Source of the DNA: Butyrivibrio hungatei DSM 14810
GTDB lineage: Bacteria; Bacillota; Clostridia; Lachnospirales; Lachnospiraceae
Direction of reading: 5' to 3'
NCBI RefSeq assembly: GCF_900143205.1
Contig: NZ_FRDH01000004.1
Coordinates: 89,319 to 153,318, forward strand
DNA: 64,000 nt
Below are positions 36,142-46,806 of the stretch, one piece after another. The translations under genes and the position numbers were made by a program. A model generated the notes under the pieces. The model did not search any database, was not told where the DNA came from, and saw nothing but the letters and a program-made list of their open reading frames with translations. The first letter of the stretch is position 1; every line of letters starts with the position of its first letter.

Positions 36142-36168
36142 ATACCTAAAAAGAGATGAGGTAGGCAT

Positions 36169-37030
36169 ATGGCATTTGACAAAGAAACAGTTTATAAAGA
36201 GCATCCGTGCTTTGGACCATGCAAAAAGAATAAAGGAAGGATTCATCTGCCGGTAGCTCCGGGATGTAACATAGAATGCCGCTTCTGTGACAGAAAGATA
36301 AACGAAAACGAGCAAAGACCTGGTGTTACAAGTACAGTCCTTGAACCAGAGGAAGCATCAAGATTTATAGACCTGGCTCTTATGCAGTGCCCTGAGATCA
36401 CAGTAGTAGGAATTGCCGGACCTGGGGATACATTAGCTTCTGACAGAGCACTTAGAACATTCAGACTTATTAAAGATAAATATCCGCACCTTATAAAGTG
36501 CATGAGTACAAATGGACTTTTACTTGATGAAAAAGCTGATGAAGTAATAGAGCTCATAGACACACTTACAGTCACAGTAAATGCCGTGGATCCTGAGATA
36601 GAGGCCAAGATCAACAAAAAGATCTTTTACCACGGAGAAATCTATACAGGGGTGGAAGCAGCCAAAATACTGATCCGCAATCAACTAAATGGAATCAGGA
36701 AAGTAGCCAAATCCGGGACACTGGTTAAGGTAAACACAGTTCTGGTTCCTGGAGTAAATGACCATCATATTGAGGAGGTTGCAGCAACGGTCAAGGCAGC
36801 AGGGGCAATGATCTACAACATCATTCCTCTTATTCCTCAAAATGACATGAGACATATGAAGGCTCCTACCTGTGAAGAACTTCATAAGGCAAGGCAGGAA
36901 GCAGAGGCACACATAAATGTCTTTAGACACTGCCAGCACTGCAGAGCCGATGCCTGTGGAGTTCCGGGAGTATACGACATTGGAGCACAGCTTTATCAGG
37001 GAAGATTAAACGTTAAGGAGACATTTTCAC

Positions 37031-37038
<8 letters not shown>
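36169..37038 (+). CDS. NifB-like radical SAM cofactor maturase
   Basis: 289 residues. HPCFGPCKKN then GCNIECRFCDRK, the radical-SAM CxxxCxxC (C33, C37, C40); GIAGPGDTLA (about 81-90) is the NifB glycine-rich SAM loop; HCQHCRADACG (C255, C258, C263) matches the NifB C-terminal CxxCRADAxG. NifB fuses two [4Fe-4S] clusters and inserts the central carbide to make the [8Fe-9S-C] NifB-cofactor. There is no C-terminal NifX domain; that function is on the next gene, which overlaps by 8 nt. It resembles MarB of methylthio-alkane reductase systems. First gene of the operon, directly behind the attenuator leader. Confidence 0.88.
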
Positions 37039-38321
<1,283 letters not shown>

Positions 38322-38333
38322 GGAGGTTACAAG

Positions 38334-39278
38334 ATGAAAGTTGTTCAGGATCTTACTGAGCTGGTGGGAAAAACCCCTCTACTTAAGCCCAATCGCTTTC
38401 TTAAAGAAAATGATCTTGAGGCAGAAGTATATTTTAAAGTTGAATACTTTAACCCTGCCGGCTCAGTTAAGGATAGAATCGCACTTGGAATGATAGAGGA
38501 TGCGGAGAAAAAAGGCTTACTAAAGCCAGGCTCAACCATAATAGAGCCAACAAGTGGAAATACTGGTGTTGGATTATCATTTGTGGGAGCAATCAAAGGT
38601 TATAACGTTATTCTTACAATGCCAGATACCATGAGTATAGAGAGAAGAACGCTGGTGACAGCGTTGGGAGCACAGGTAGTATTGACACCAGGAGCCCTTG
38701 GAATGAAAGGTGCCATAAGGCAGGCGGAAGCCTTAAATGCTCAGATTGAAAACAGTATTATCTTGCAGCAGTTTGAAAATCAGGCCAATGCTACTACACA
38801 TGAGGGAACCACGGCTCAGGAAATCTGGGATGATACTGATGGGAAGGTTGATATCTTTGTAGCTGGCGTAGGTACTGGAGGAACAGTAACAGGTGTAGGT
38901 CGAGGACTCAAGAAACACAACGAGAATATAAAGGTTGTGGCAGTTGAACCTTTTGAATCGCCGGTCCTTTCAGGAGGAAATCCTGGCCCCCACAAGATCC
39001 AGGGAATAGGAGCAGGATTTGTCCCAAAGGTTTTTGGAGAAGATGTCATAGATGAAGTCCTTCAGATCAGGGGAGATGAAGCCATTGATACTTCAAGACT
39101 TCTTGGAAGAAAAGAAGGTCTCCTTGTAGGAATCTCATCAGGAGCTGCAGCCCATGCAGCACTTATGCTTGCAAAAAGACCTGAAAATAAGGGAAAGACA
39201 ATAGTCGCTCTTCTTCCTGACACAGGAGAAAGATATCTATCAACAGAACTGTATCAATATCCTACAGATACACATTAA
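38334..39278 (+). CDS. cysK: Cysteine synthase, operon copy 2
   Basis: 314 residues of the CysK fold. [14 protein letters not shown] has the PLP lysine, PTSGNTGVGLS the substrate loop, [15 protein letters not shown] the phosphate site, GISSGAAAHA the end of the active site. It is clearly divergent from the CysK at 32,389 (for example LQQFENQANATTHEGTTAQEIW in place of [22 protein letters not shown]). It is inserted between nifH-like and nifK-like genes with gaps of 12 and 13 nt, so expression is locked to the reductase. Most likely it captures the sulfur species that the enzyme releases. Confidence 0.9.
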   Translation: MKVVQDLTELVGKTPLLKPNRFLKENDLEAEVYFKVEYFNPAGSVKDRIALGMIEDAEKKGLLKPGSTIIEPTSGNTGVGLSFVGAIKGYNVILTMPDTMSIERRTLVTALGAQVVLTPGALGMKGAIRQAEALNAQIENSIILQQFENQANATTHEGTTAQEIWDDTDGKVDIFVAGVGTGGTVTGVGRGLKKHNENIKVVAVEPFESPVLSGGNPGPHKIQGIGAGFVPKVFGEDVIDEVLQIRGDEAIDTSRLLGRKEGLLVGISSGAAAHAALMLAKRPENKGKTIVALLPDTGERYLSTELYQYPTDTH

Positions 39279-39291
39279 AAAAGGGGAAAAA

Positions 39292-40638
39292 ATGGGAAGC
39301 ACAGCTAAAGGAATAATTGAAAGACCAAGAACTACATGCGCCCAGGGAGGAGCACTGGCAACTTTGGCATCTCTGCCTGAAGTAATAGGAATATCTCATG
39401 CTGCTGAAGGATGTTCAGGTAACCTTACGGGATCCATCGGAACCTGTTCAGGATACAACGGTGAAGGCTATTGCGGTGGAACTCAGACTCCTTCAAGCGC
39501 TGTAAGAGAAAAGAATGTTGTTTTTGGCGGAACAGACAGGTTGCGCCAGGAACTGAAATCTTCACAGGAGCTTTTGGAAGCAAAGCTATTTGTGGTAGTT
39601 ACAGGATGTATGACTGAGATCATAGGCGATGATGTTCAAGCAGTAGTAGATGAATTTGAAGATGCAGCGACACCTGTAATTGCAGTTAATACGCCAAGCT
39701 TTGAAGGTGATGCATACTCAGGTTATGAAAGAGTTCTTACTGGAATTTTTAATAAATACATTCCACAGTCAGAGGAAAAGGATGAGAAGCTGGTTAATAT
39801 ATTTGGACTTGTCCCTAACTTCGATCCAAATTACAGAGGAGATCTTGAAGAGATCAAAAGACTTCTTGAAAGTCTGGGACTTAAAGTCAATACATTTTTT
39901 ACACCGGACCAGACTTATCAAAATATTTTAGATGCTTCAAAGGCATCACTAAACATTCATTTTTCAAGAGTTTGGGGACTTGATTTTGAAAAGGGATTTG
40001 AACAAAAGCATGGGACACCTTTCTGGACAACAGATTTGCCAATCGGATCGGTTCAAACAGGAGCATTTCTAAGGGAACTGGCTCAGCACATCGAGATTGA
40101 CGAGGAACTATTAGAAAGCGTCATAAAGAAAGAAGAGGAGCGTTATTATAACTATTTCATCAAGACTCTTGATCTGGTGATAAATGCACAGTTCTTTTAC
40201 TATGCAGCCACAGTAACAAATTCAAATTACGCTATACCTCTTGCTAAGTTTTTAAAGAATGAGCTGGGATGGAAAGTAGATGATGTCTTTGTTACAGATC
40301 TTTTGACCAAGATAAAGGCAAAAAAGCTTGAAGATGCATTCCTTCAGGCTGGCACTCCTGGAGAGCTTATAAGAGAAACTGACACTAAGCAGATAGCATG
40401 GCAGTTAAATAAAAGGCATGCCCGTAATCAGGGACAGAGGTACTTTGATCAGCACGGACCACTATTCATTGTAGGAAGTTCGTTGGAAAAGTACGCGGCT
40501 CAGGATATAGGAGCCTTAACCTATGCTGTATCTTATCCTGTTGTAAATAGGGTTATAACTCAGCGTGGATATTCAGGCTACAACGGAGGCCTTAATTTAC
40601 TGGCAGATCTGATCTCAGTTCCGGTTTCAGGAAGATAG
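39292..40638 (+). CDS. NifK-like subunit of a nitrogenase-like reductase
   Basis: 448 residues of the oxidoreductase/nitrogenase component 1 family. Three cysteines match the P-cluster set of NifK: TTCAQGGALA (C16), AAEGCSGNL (C41) and VTGCMTEIIGDDV (C106). Extra cysteines C52 and C61 lie in a GTCSGYNGEGYCGG segment. The end, GYSGYNGGLNLLADLI, is also NifK-like. It is shorter than NifK (about 520) because the N-terminal extension is missing. It is read before the NifD-like gene, an order unlike canonical nifHDK. Confidence 0.85.
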   Translation: MGSTAKGIIERPRTTCAQGGALATLASLPEVIGISHAAEGCSGNLTGSIGTCSGYNGEGYCGGTQTPSSAVREKNVVFGGTDRLRQELKSSQELLEAKLFVVVTGCMTEIIGDDVQAVVDEFEDAATPVIAVNTPSFEGDAYSGYERVLTGIFNKYIPQSEEKDEKLVNIFGLVPNFDPNYRGDLEEIKRLLESLGLKVNTFFTPDQTYQNILDASKASLNIHFSRVWGLDFEKGFEQKHGTPFWTTDLPIGSVQTGAFLRELAQHIEIDEELLESVIKKEEERYYNYFIKTLDLVINAQFFYYAATVTNSNYAIPLAKFLKNELGWKVDDVFVTDLLTKIKAKKLEDAFLQAGTPGELIRETDTKQIAWQLNKRHARNQGQRYFDQHGPLFIVGSSLEKYAAQDIGALTYAVSYPVVNRVITQRGYSGYNGGLNLLADLISVPVSGR

Positions 40639-40649
40639 GAGGAATTAAA

Positions 40650-42185
40650 ATGAGTGAACTTGAAAATAAATACGCAGAAAAAGCCATTCCTCCTACCAGA
40701 GAGGAGAGACTTGAGACTACAGATACCTACCATGGCTGCAGCTGCGATCTTCTTGAATGTTCAAAAAGCTGCTGTCTTAAGGGAAAAGACAGGGACTTCT
40801 GGCAGGGAAGTTCTTCATGCCAAATGTTTTTGTCAGTTATGATGTCAGCACCAATAGAAAATACAGTGCTGATCATGCATGGACCAGTTGGATGCGGACA
40901 TCAGCTCCATGTAACAACCTTTGGAACCAATGCAGGCAAGAATGTCAGAGGCCTTGCACCAAAACCTGTTAACTGGCTTTCTACCAACCTTTCAACTACA
41001 GAGATCGTAAATGGTGGTGAAAAGAAATTAAGAGAAGCTATAGAATATGCAGATAAGACCTTCAGACCGGAATTCATATTTGTCCTTTCCACCTGCGCAC
41101 CAAATATTATCGGAGACGATGTTGAGAAGATAATCGAAGATGAAAGTAAGGTTGTATCAGCCCAGCTGACAGCCATTCATTGTCCGGGCTTTAGATCAAG
41201 GTATGTATCAAGTGCCTATGATGCTTTTTATCATTCTCTTATCCGTCACATACAGCTTGAGCCTATTGCCTTTAAGGATTTTGTTCCTCTAAATCCGGCT
41301 GATCCAAATGCTGCTTTTTTGGCAGCAGGCTACGAGTACAAAAAGAACTATACAGTAAATATCATGACTCTTGAGTCTATGGGAGCTCAGGATGAATCAG
41401 AGCTTTCCAGACTGTTAAATGCCCTTAATCTAAATGTAAATGTCCTTCCTGAGTATAGCAATGCCGACAAGATCAGGTTTGTTTCTGAATCAGCTCTTAA
41501 TGTCAGTCTTTGCTGGATGCATGATGACTACTTTGTAAAGTACTTAAAGGATAAATACAATGTGCCATATTACATGGGAATGCCCCTTGGACTTAAAGCT
41601 ACCAGAAAGTGGCTTGTGGATATCGGTGAGCATTTTGGACTCAAGAAAGAAGCAGAAAGACTTGCTGATTATGAAGAAAACCTTGTAAAAGAGGCAATTG
41701 CTCCCTTTAAAGAGAAGCTTAAAGGAAAGAGAGTAATGATCTCCGGAGGAAGTGTACGAAGTGCAATAGAAGCCTCTCTTATCCACGACGATCTTGGGAT
41801 GGAGATAGTATCTGTCATAGGACTTTTGTATGATTCAAATGCGGAAGAAGCCTTTGAGGATTTAGCCAAGGAGCATCCGGATGTTCCGGTTATTGTCAGT
41901 GACCAGCCATATGAATTTGTAAATCAGGTAAAGACATATAAACCAGATATTGTGCTATGTCATGCCAATGGACTTTCAGAACCAGCCAAGCTTGGAGCAG
42001 TAACAGTTCCTGAGTTTGATGTTGGAGGAGCATATTTTGGATATAACGGTGTATTTCAGGTGGCAAGACAGCTTACCTTTGCACTTGAAAATGATTCTTA
42101 CGTAAAAGAAGTTTCAAAACATGTGAAGTTTCCATATAAGCAATCGTGGTATGAAAAAGAACCATTTGCTTACATCAAAGGATGA
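40650..42185 (+). CDS. NifD-like catalytic subunit of a nitrogenase-like reductase
   Basis: 511 residues. P-cluster cysteines: SSSCQMF (C57), GPVGCGHQ (C82), STCAPNIIGDDVE (C149). The cofactor ligand corresponding to NifD Cys275 is present as C288 in LNVSLCWMHDDYF. The partner ligand, NifD His442 in HSWDYSGPYHGYDG, aligns by eye with Pro454 in PEFDVGGAYFGYNG, so it seems to be missing or replaced nearby. An N-terminal extension has five cysteines (C30, C32, C37, C41, C42). Together this points to a NifB-cofactor-type enzyme that does not reduce N2. Twelve nt after the NifK-like gene. Confidence 0.85.
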   Translation: MSELENKYAEKAIPPTREERLETTDTYHGCSCDLLECSKSCCLKGKDRDFWQGSSSCQMFLSVMMSAPIENTVLIMHGPVGCGHQLHVTTFGTNAGKNVRGLAPKPVNWLSTNLSTTEIVNGGEKKLREAIEYADKTFRPEFIFVLSTCAPNIIGDDVEKIIEDESKVVSAQLTAIHCPGFRSRYVSSAYDAFYHSLIRHIQLEPIAFKDFVPLNPADPNAAFLAAGYEYKKNYTVNIMTLESMGAQDESELSRLLNALNLNVNVLPEYSNADKIRFVSESALNVSLCWMHDDYFVKYLKDKYNVPYYMGMPLGLKATRKWLVDIGEHFGLKKEAERLADYEENLVKEAIAPFKEKLKGKRVMISGGSVRSAIEASLIHDDLGMEIVSVIGLLYDSNAEEAFEDLAKEHPDVPVIVSDQPYEFVNQVKTYKPDIVLCHANGLSEPAKLGAVTVPEFDVGGAYFGYNGVFQVARQLTFALENDSYVKEVSKHVKFPYKQSWYEKEPFAYIKG

Positions 42186-42200
42186 GAATAGGAGGAGATA

Positions 42201-43325
42201 ATGAAAAGATCAGTTAAAAATTTTTTGGCGCTGATACTGGGCATCAGCGTGGTTGTATCAGGATGTGGCCCGGCGGGAAAAGAGGCATCAGGTAGTGGTG
42301 ATCCAAGTCAGCCACTAGGTGCTGTTTCCGGCACAGTTATAAATGAGGAAGGACTTATAGATTACTCTGCAATAAGTGAAGAGGAACTGACAGCTCTATA
42401 TGAAAAAGAACCTGCCTACAACCAGACTATTACTGTCAATTATACAGGCTCCCTTTGCCCGGTAGCGCTTCCAGTAGCTAAATATCTTGGATTTGTTGAA
42501 GAGGAAGGAATCAAGTCTTTTGATTTTGTGCAGATTTCAGGAAGTGCTGCAAGAGATGGCCTTGCATCAGGCAATCTTACAGTTGCCATTGGCTTTTTGT
42601 CAGATTGGCTCTTGTATTATCAAAATGGAGAAGAGGTAGTGAGTACACTGGCACTTCATTCTGGATGTGCTTCAGCTGCAGCCCTTAAGGATTCAGATAT
42701 AACAAAGTTTGAAAAAGGAATGAAGATTGGCGTATCTGGAGACATCGGAGGAGTTTTCCACAATATCGGACTTAGATTTATCAATCACGATGGTTTTTCT
42801 ACTGATGATTTCACATGGGTTGCGCTTGAACCTGGAACACTTCTTGCAGCACTTCAGGAAGGACAGGTTGATGTCATCGTTGCAAGTGATGAGCTTATCT
42901 ACAACTTTGTAGAGGATGGGTATGCCAAGGTCATCAGATCACAGGATTATGATCCGGATTTTGAAAATGAAGTATGCTGTTCTCTTGGCTTTAACAAGGA
43001 TTTTGTAAAAAATAACCCTGTCACAGTTTACAAGATAACACGAGCTGTTTACAGGGCTTCAAAATGGCTTGAAGCAAGCGAAGAAAACAGGGAAAAGGCA
43101 GTTGATCTACTACTTGATAAACAGTACATTTCTACCACAAAGGAAATGGGAGTTGAACTGATCAACCTTCTTCATTATGGATTTGGAACTAAAGAACTTG
43201 TGGCAACAACTAAAGTTATCGGACAGGAATACAAGGACCTTGGTCTCCTTCCCGCTGATTTTGATCTGACTAACGCAGAAGAACAATTCCTTGTTAAGTA
43301 TGATCTCACCAAAATAGCTCAGTAA
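42201..43325 (+). CDS. ABC transporter substrate-binding lipoprotein (SsuA/TauA-like)
   Basis: 374 residues. Lipoprotein signal with lipobox VVSGCG (Cys about 22), a Gly/Ser linker, then an NMT1/THI5/SsuA-type binding domain (NYTGSLCPVALPVAKYLGFVEEEG, VSGDIGGVFHNIGLRF, ALQEGQVDVIVASDELIYNF). It binds the ligand delivered to the permease and ATPase encoded next. Because it is co-transcribed with the nitrogenase-like enzyme and cysteine synthase, an organosulfur ligand is likely. It carries three unusual cysteines in the mature domain (LCPV, GCASA, CCSLG). Confidence 0.82.
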   Translation: MKRSVKNFLALILGISVVVSGCGPAGKEASGSGDPSQPLGAVSGTVINEEGLIDYSAISEEELTALYEKEPAYNQTITVNYTGSLCPVALPVAKYLGFVEEEGIKSFDFVQISGSAARDGLASGNLTVAIGFLSDWLLYYQNGEEVVSTLALHSGCASAAALKDSDITKFEKGMKIGVSGDIGGVFHNIGLRFINHDGFSTDDFTWVALEPGTLLAALQEGQVDVIVASDELIYNFVEDGYAKVIRSQDYDPDFENEVCCSLGFNKDFVKNNPVTVYKITRAVYRASKWLEASEENREKAVDLLLDKQYISTTKEMGVELINLLHYGFGTKELVATTKVIGQEYKDLGLLPADFDLTNAEEQFLVKYDLTKIAQ

Positions 43326-43338
43326 AGGAGGAAAAGGT

Positions 43339-44367
43339 ATGGCAGAAATAGTAAGCACTATAAATGCAGGTATCTCTCAAAAAGAGCTGAGGCTTTTGGA
43401 ACAGAGGGATCTGACAACAACAGATAAGTTATTAAGAAGAGTGATAGTTTTTTTGCCAGCGCTTTTTGTCTTGATTCACTTAGCGGAGCACCTGTTTTTT
43501 CCATCAAACAGTAACTATAAACCGTCAGTAGCCTATGCTGGACTTATAACTCTTTTCCTTGTGGCTTTGATAATATGGATTGGCTTTTCATATTTTTCAT
43601 ATAGGGCTTTTGAGAAGCTTAGACATGACAGTGCGCTGTTTATTGCTATTGCGATTCTTTTGACAGCATATGACATAGCTACGCTAAAGACCGGTGCCCT
43701 GGCACTTCCATACTTTCCCTGGGTGGGAAAGGTATTGGATGCCATGATCGCTGATAAGAGCAAGCTTTGGGAGTGTGTTTACCATTCTTTCAAACTCCTT
43801 TTTACCGGATACTTTGCAGGAGTTGGGATTGGCCTTGTATGTGGGATTCTGGCAGGCTGGTCCTCTAAAGTTCAGTACTGGATACAACCAATAACGAGGG
43901 TTCTGGGCGCAATCCCAAGCACAACATATATGCCTATTGTAATGATGCTTGCATCATCTCTTTTTGGAGGAGCAGCATTTCTTATTGGTCTTGGCGTATG
44001 GTTTCCTGTAACGGTGTCTGCCATGAATGGTGTCCAAAACGTTCAAAAGCACTACTACGAAGCTGCTCAGACATTAGGAACCAACAGACTGGGGATATTG
44101 CTTAGAGTGGTAGTTCCAGCTTCCATGCCGACAATCTTCACAGGACTTACTCAGGGAATGAGCATTGCTTGCCTTACGCTCGTTGTAGCTGAGATGATGG
44201 GCGTAGAAGCAGGACTTGGCTGGTATATTAACTGGCAGAAGGGCTGGGGAGACTTCACCAAAATGTATGGCGCGATCATTCTCATCTGTCTCACATTCAT
44301 TTTGGTCAATACTATTCTGGAACTTATCAGAAAAAGAGTACTTCGCTGGCAGAATGGAGGTATTTGA
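43339..44367 (+). CDS. ABC transporter permease (SsuC/TauC-like)
   Basis: 342 residues with two extra N-terminal helices ahead of the usual six-helix core. The EAA loop reads VQKHYYEAAQTLGTNRLGILLRVVVPASMPTIFTGL (landmarks YEAAQTLG and VVPASMP), the point of contact with the ATPase. It is the inner-membrane channel of the uptake system. The gene ends with TGATG overlapping the ATPase start by one nucleotide, a sign of coupled translation. Confidence 0.85.
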   Translation: MAEIVSTINAGISQKELRLLEQRDLTTTDKLLRRVIVFLPALFVLIHLAEHLFFPSNSNYKPSVAYAGLITLFLVALIIWIGFSYFSYRAFEKLRHDSALFIAIAILLTAYDIATLKTGALALPYFPWVGKVLDAMIADKSKLWECVYHSFKLLFTGYFAGVGIGLVCGILAGWSSKVQYWIQPITRVLGAIPSTTYMPIVMMLASSLFGGAAFLIGLGVWFPVTVSAMNGVQNVQKHYYEAAQTLGTNRLGILLRVVVPASMPTIFTGLTQGMSIACLTLVVAEMMGVEAGLGWYINWQKGWGDFTKMYGAIILICLTFILVNTILELIRKRVLRWQNGGI

Positions 44368-45152
44368 TGGCAGTAGGTAATGTTGAAATCAAAGACGTAA
44401 CAAAAATATTTAGAAGAAGCGATGAGCAGGAGACGCTTACTGCTTTGGATAATATAAACCTTACTATTGAGCCCGGGGAATTTGTTTCTATAGTTGGTGC
44501 AAGTGGCTGTGGTAAATCAACTCTCCTTAGGATAATTGCCGGTCTGGAGAAGCCAACTATAGGGGAAGTGACCTGTGATGGTGAGCAGGTCACAGGAACC
44601 AGCGTTAAAAGGGGACTGGTGTTCCAAAATCATGCGCTGTTTCCCTGGCTTACTGTTTGGGACAATGTCCTTTTTGGACTAAGATCAACGGGAAGAGTTA
44701 AGGAAAAAAAAGATCTTGCTGATCAGCTTCTTGGACAAGTGGGACTTGAGAAATTCAAAAAGTCATATCCAAATCAGCTATCTGGAGGTATGAGTCAGAG
44801 AGTTGCCCTTGCTAGAGCGCTTACAACTGAACCGGATGTACTTTTATTGGATGAGCCTTTGGGAGCACTTGATGCTTTTACCAGAATGAATATTCAGGAT
44901 GCACTTATTGATCTGTGGAAGACCAGAGAAAAGACCATGATCCTCATAACTCATGACGTGGATGAAGCTATATATCTTTCACAGAGGGTGATCATTATGT
45001 CTCCAAGGCCGGGAAGGGTAGTTGAGACACTTAAGATAGAACTTCCATACCCAAGAAACAGAAGTGACTCTAATTTTACATATTACAGAAATCATATCTT
45101 GGAGAAATTGGATCTTGCTCAGAAAGGGGCAGATGTTGAGTATGTTATTTGA
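44367..45152 (+). CDS. ABC transporter ATPase (SsuB/TauB-like)
   Basis: 261 residues from the ATG at 44367, overlapping the permease stop by 1 nt, with GGAGG ahead. GASGCGKSTLLRIIAG (Walker A), FQNHALFPWLTVWDNV (Q-loop), LSGGMSQRVALARAL (signature) and VLLLDEPLGALDAF (Walker B with D-loop) are intact. It powers the upstream permease. Its position next to the cysteine synthase and nitrogenase-like genes supports import of an organosulfur substrate. Confidence 0.88.
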   Translation: MAVGNVEIKDVTKIFRRSDEQETLTALDNINLTIEPGEFVSIVGASGCGKSTLLRIIAGLEKPTIGEVTCDGEQVTGTSVKRGLVFQNHALFPWLTVWDNVLFGLRSTGRVKEKKDLADQLLGQVGLEKFKKSYPNQLSGGMSQRVALARALTTEPDVLLLDEPLGALDAFTRMNIQDALIDLWKTREKTMILITHDVDEAIYLSQRVIIMSPRPGRVVETLKIELPYPRNRSDSNFTYYRNHILEKLDLAQKGADVEYVI

Positions 45153-45167
45153 TATTTGGAGGATGTT

Positions 45168-45587
45168 ATGAAAAATAAAGTATTGGCTATCATTACCATT
45201 ATATTTGGACTGTTGGCGGCTATAGGCCCCAAGACTATATTCCCTGTTTGCAAGGCAGGAGAGATGAAGATGAGATGCTTCTATACGGCAAGATGGGAAC
45301 TTGTTGTAGGGGTAGCAGCAGTTATTACGGGAATCCTGCTGTTAATTATATCCAAAGAAATAATAAGGGCAGTACTATCGGGGGTTCAGATCATACTTGG
45401 GGTATTTATAGTACTGATCCCTACAGCGATAGTAGGTGTTTGTGGAAGTCCAATGATGCATTGTGTAACAGTTACCAGACCAGCGCTTATTGTGATCGGT
45501 ACTCTTCATATTTTAGTAAGCAGCACAGCACTTATTGTATCTCTAAGAGAAAGCAGCGGTAAAAGAATAGGACTGAAGGTGGCTTAA
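45168..45587 (+). CDS. DUF4418 membrane protein
   Basis: 139 residues with four membrane helices. A conserved CKAGEMKMRCFYTARWELVVG segment after helix 1 (landmarks CKAGEMKMRC) and GVCGSPMMHCVTVTRPALIV after helix 3 place Cys, Met and His residues at the outer face. This fits the DUF4418 family, usually found beside FtsX-like permeases and ABC ATPases. I start at the ATG at 45168, which has TTGGAGGATG before it. The Cys/Met-rich outer loops suggest metal or thiol handling, but no function is established. Confidence 0.7.
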   Translation: MKNKVLAIITIIFGLLAAIGPKTIFPVCKAGEMKMRCFYTARWELVVGVAAVITGILLLIISKEIIRAVLSGVQIILGVFIVLIPTAIVGVCGSPMMHCVTVTRPALIVIGTLHILVSSTALIVSLRESSGKRIGLKVA

Positions 45588-45588
45588 C

Positions 45589-46806
45589 TTGCGAATAATT
45601 GATATTGCAATCAGAAAGTTAATAAACGGAAAAACAGGAGGAGCTGCGGCTCTCATCTTCGCACTTATCTTATCTTTTACAGCTTTTTCAGGAAGGATTT
45701 TATCAGATAGTCTTTTTCTTGGGGCTAATAACCTTAAGGAAAGACTTGGAGCAGATATTGCGGTTGTTCCAAAGGGGGAGGAAGAAAGCTATCAAGGAAT
45801 AATCTTAAGTGGTGAGCCAGTCGAGTGCTCTATTGAAAGAAGCCTTGAAAGTAAGTTGATTGCTATAGATGGAGTTGAGAAGGTAACTCCTGTTGTATAT
45901 CTTGCCAGTCTAAATGCATCCTGCTGTTCTGTTCCAATACAGATAATAGGCTATGATCCTGAAACAGATTTTGTCACGACTCCCTGGATATCAGAGGGGT
46001 ACGTAAAAGACAATAAGGATGGGAGCCTTATAATCGGCTATAACATAGCAGCTGATTCAGAAGATACGTTGACATTTTTTGGAAGAAGCTATGAGATCAG
46101 AGCGAGACTAAATAAAACTGGTACCGGAATGGATAAGTCAGTATATGTAACTTTTGATGTTATGGAACAGCTTATAAAAGATGCCAGAGAAAAAGGAGTA
46201 AGCTTCGGAGAAAAAGATGATATTACTGAAACTGACAGGATAACAGACAGCTACGTTTCTGCGTTTCTTATAAGGGTTAAGGAAGGCTACAGCCCCGACC
46301 AGGTAACTGGAACAATATTAAGAGATATTCCAGCCGGAGTTGTTCAGAGCAAGAATGTATTTTCATCTGTAACCGAGGGGATTGGAGTGATCTCAGATTT
46401 TATCAGAAATATCACTATTGCAGTTCTTTTTATAGTGAGCTTTGTTACAGCGCTGCTCCACATTTACAGAGTAGAAAACAGGCGCAAGGAATGGGCTGTT
46501 TATAGGATGATGGGAGCATCTGGAAACTGGATATTGGAACTCATATTTACAGAAACAGTTCTTCTGTCTATAGTAGGCGCAGTTGCAGGAGTTGGACTAG
46601 GAGCGCTAGTTGTTTTTCCATTTAGCGAACTGATCTCAGAGCAGCTAAAACTTCCATATTTAAGACCTGATTTACTTGAGATCATAAAAGGGGTACTTTT
46701 CAGTATAGGCTTAACAGCTTTTAGCAGCATCATACCTGGTATCATAGCTGGTGAAGTTGCCGCTGGAACTGAATGTTATGTACTAATGCGGGAAGGTGAA
46801 AGTTAA
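45589..46806 (+). CDS. FtsX/MacB-type ABC permease
   Basis: 405 residues. N-terminal helix (about 17-38), a large extracytoplasmic domain of about 230 residues, and three C-terminal helices with a conserved YRMMGASGNWILELIFTETVLLS. This is the FtsX-like topology of MacB/LolCE-type transporters, which work as mechanical pumps or lipid and peptide exporters rather than classic importers. It starts with TTG, 1 nt after DUF4418, and its stop touches the start of the ATPase gene. The outer domain contains Cys residues (CSIERS, NASCCSVP). Confidence 0.75.
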   Translation: MRIIDIAIRKLINGKTGGAAALIFALILSFTAFSGRILSDSLFLGANNLKERLGADIAVVPKGEEESYQGIILSGEPVECSIERSLESKLIAIDGVEKVTPVVYLASLNASCCSVPIQIIGYDPETDFVTTPWISEGYVKDNKDGSLIIGYNIAADSEDTLTFFGRSYEIRARLNKTGTGMDKSVYVTFDVMEQLIKDAREKGVSFGEKDDITETDRITDSYVSAFLIRVKEGYSPDQVTGTILRDIPAGVVQSKNVFSSVTEGIGVISDFIRNITIAVLFIVSFVTALLHIYRVENRRKEWAVYRMMGASGNWILELIFTETVLLSIVGAVAGVGLGALVVFPFSELISEQLKLPYLRPDLLEIIKGVLFSIGLTAFSSIIPGIIAGEVAAGTECYVLMREGES

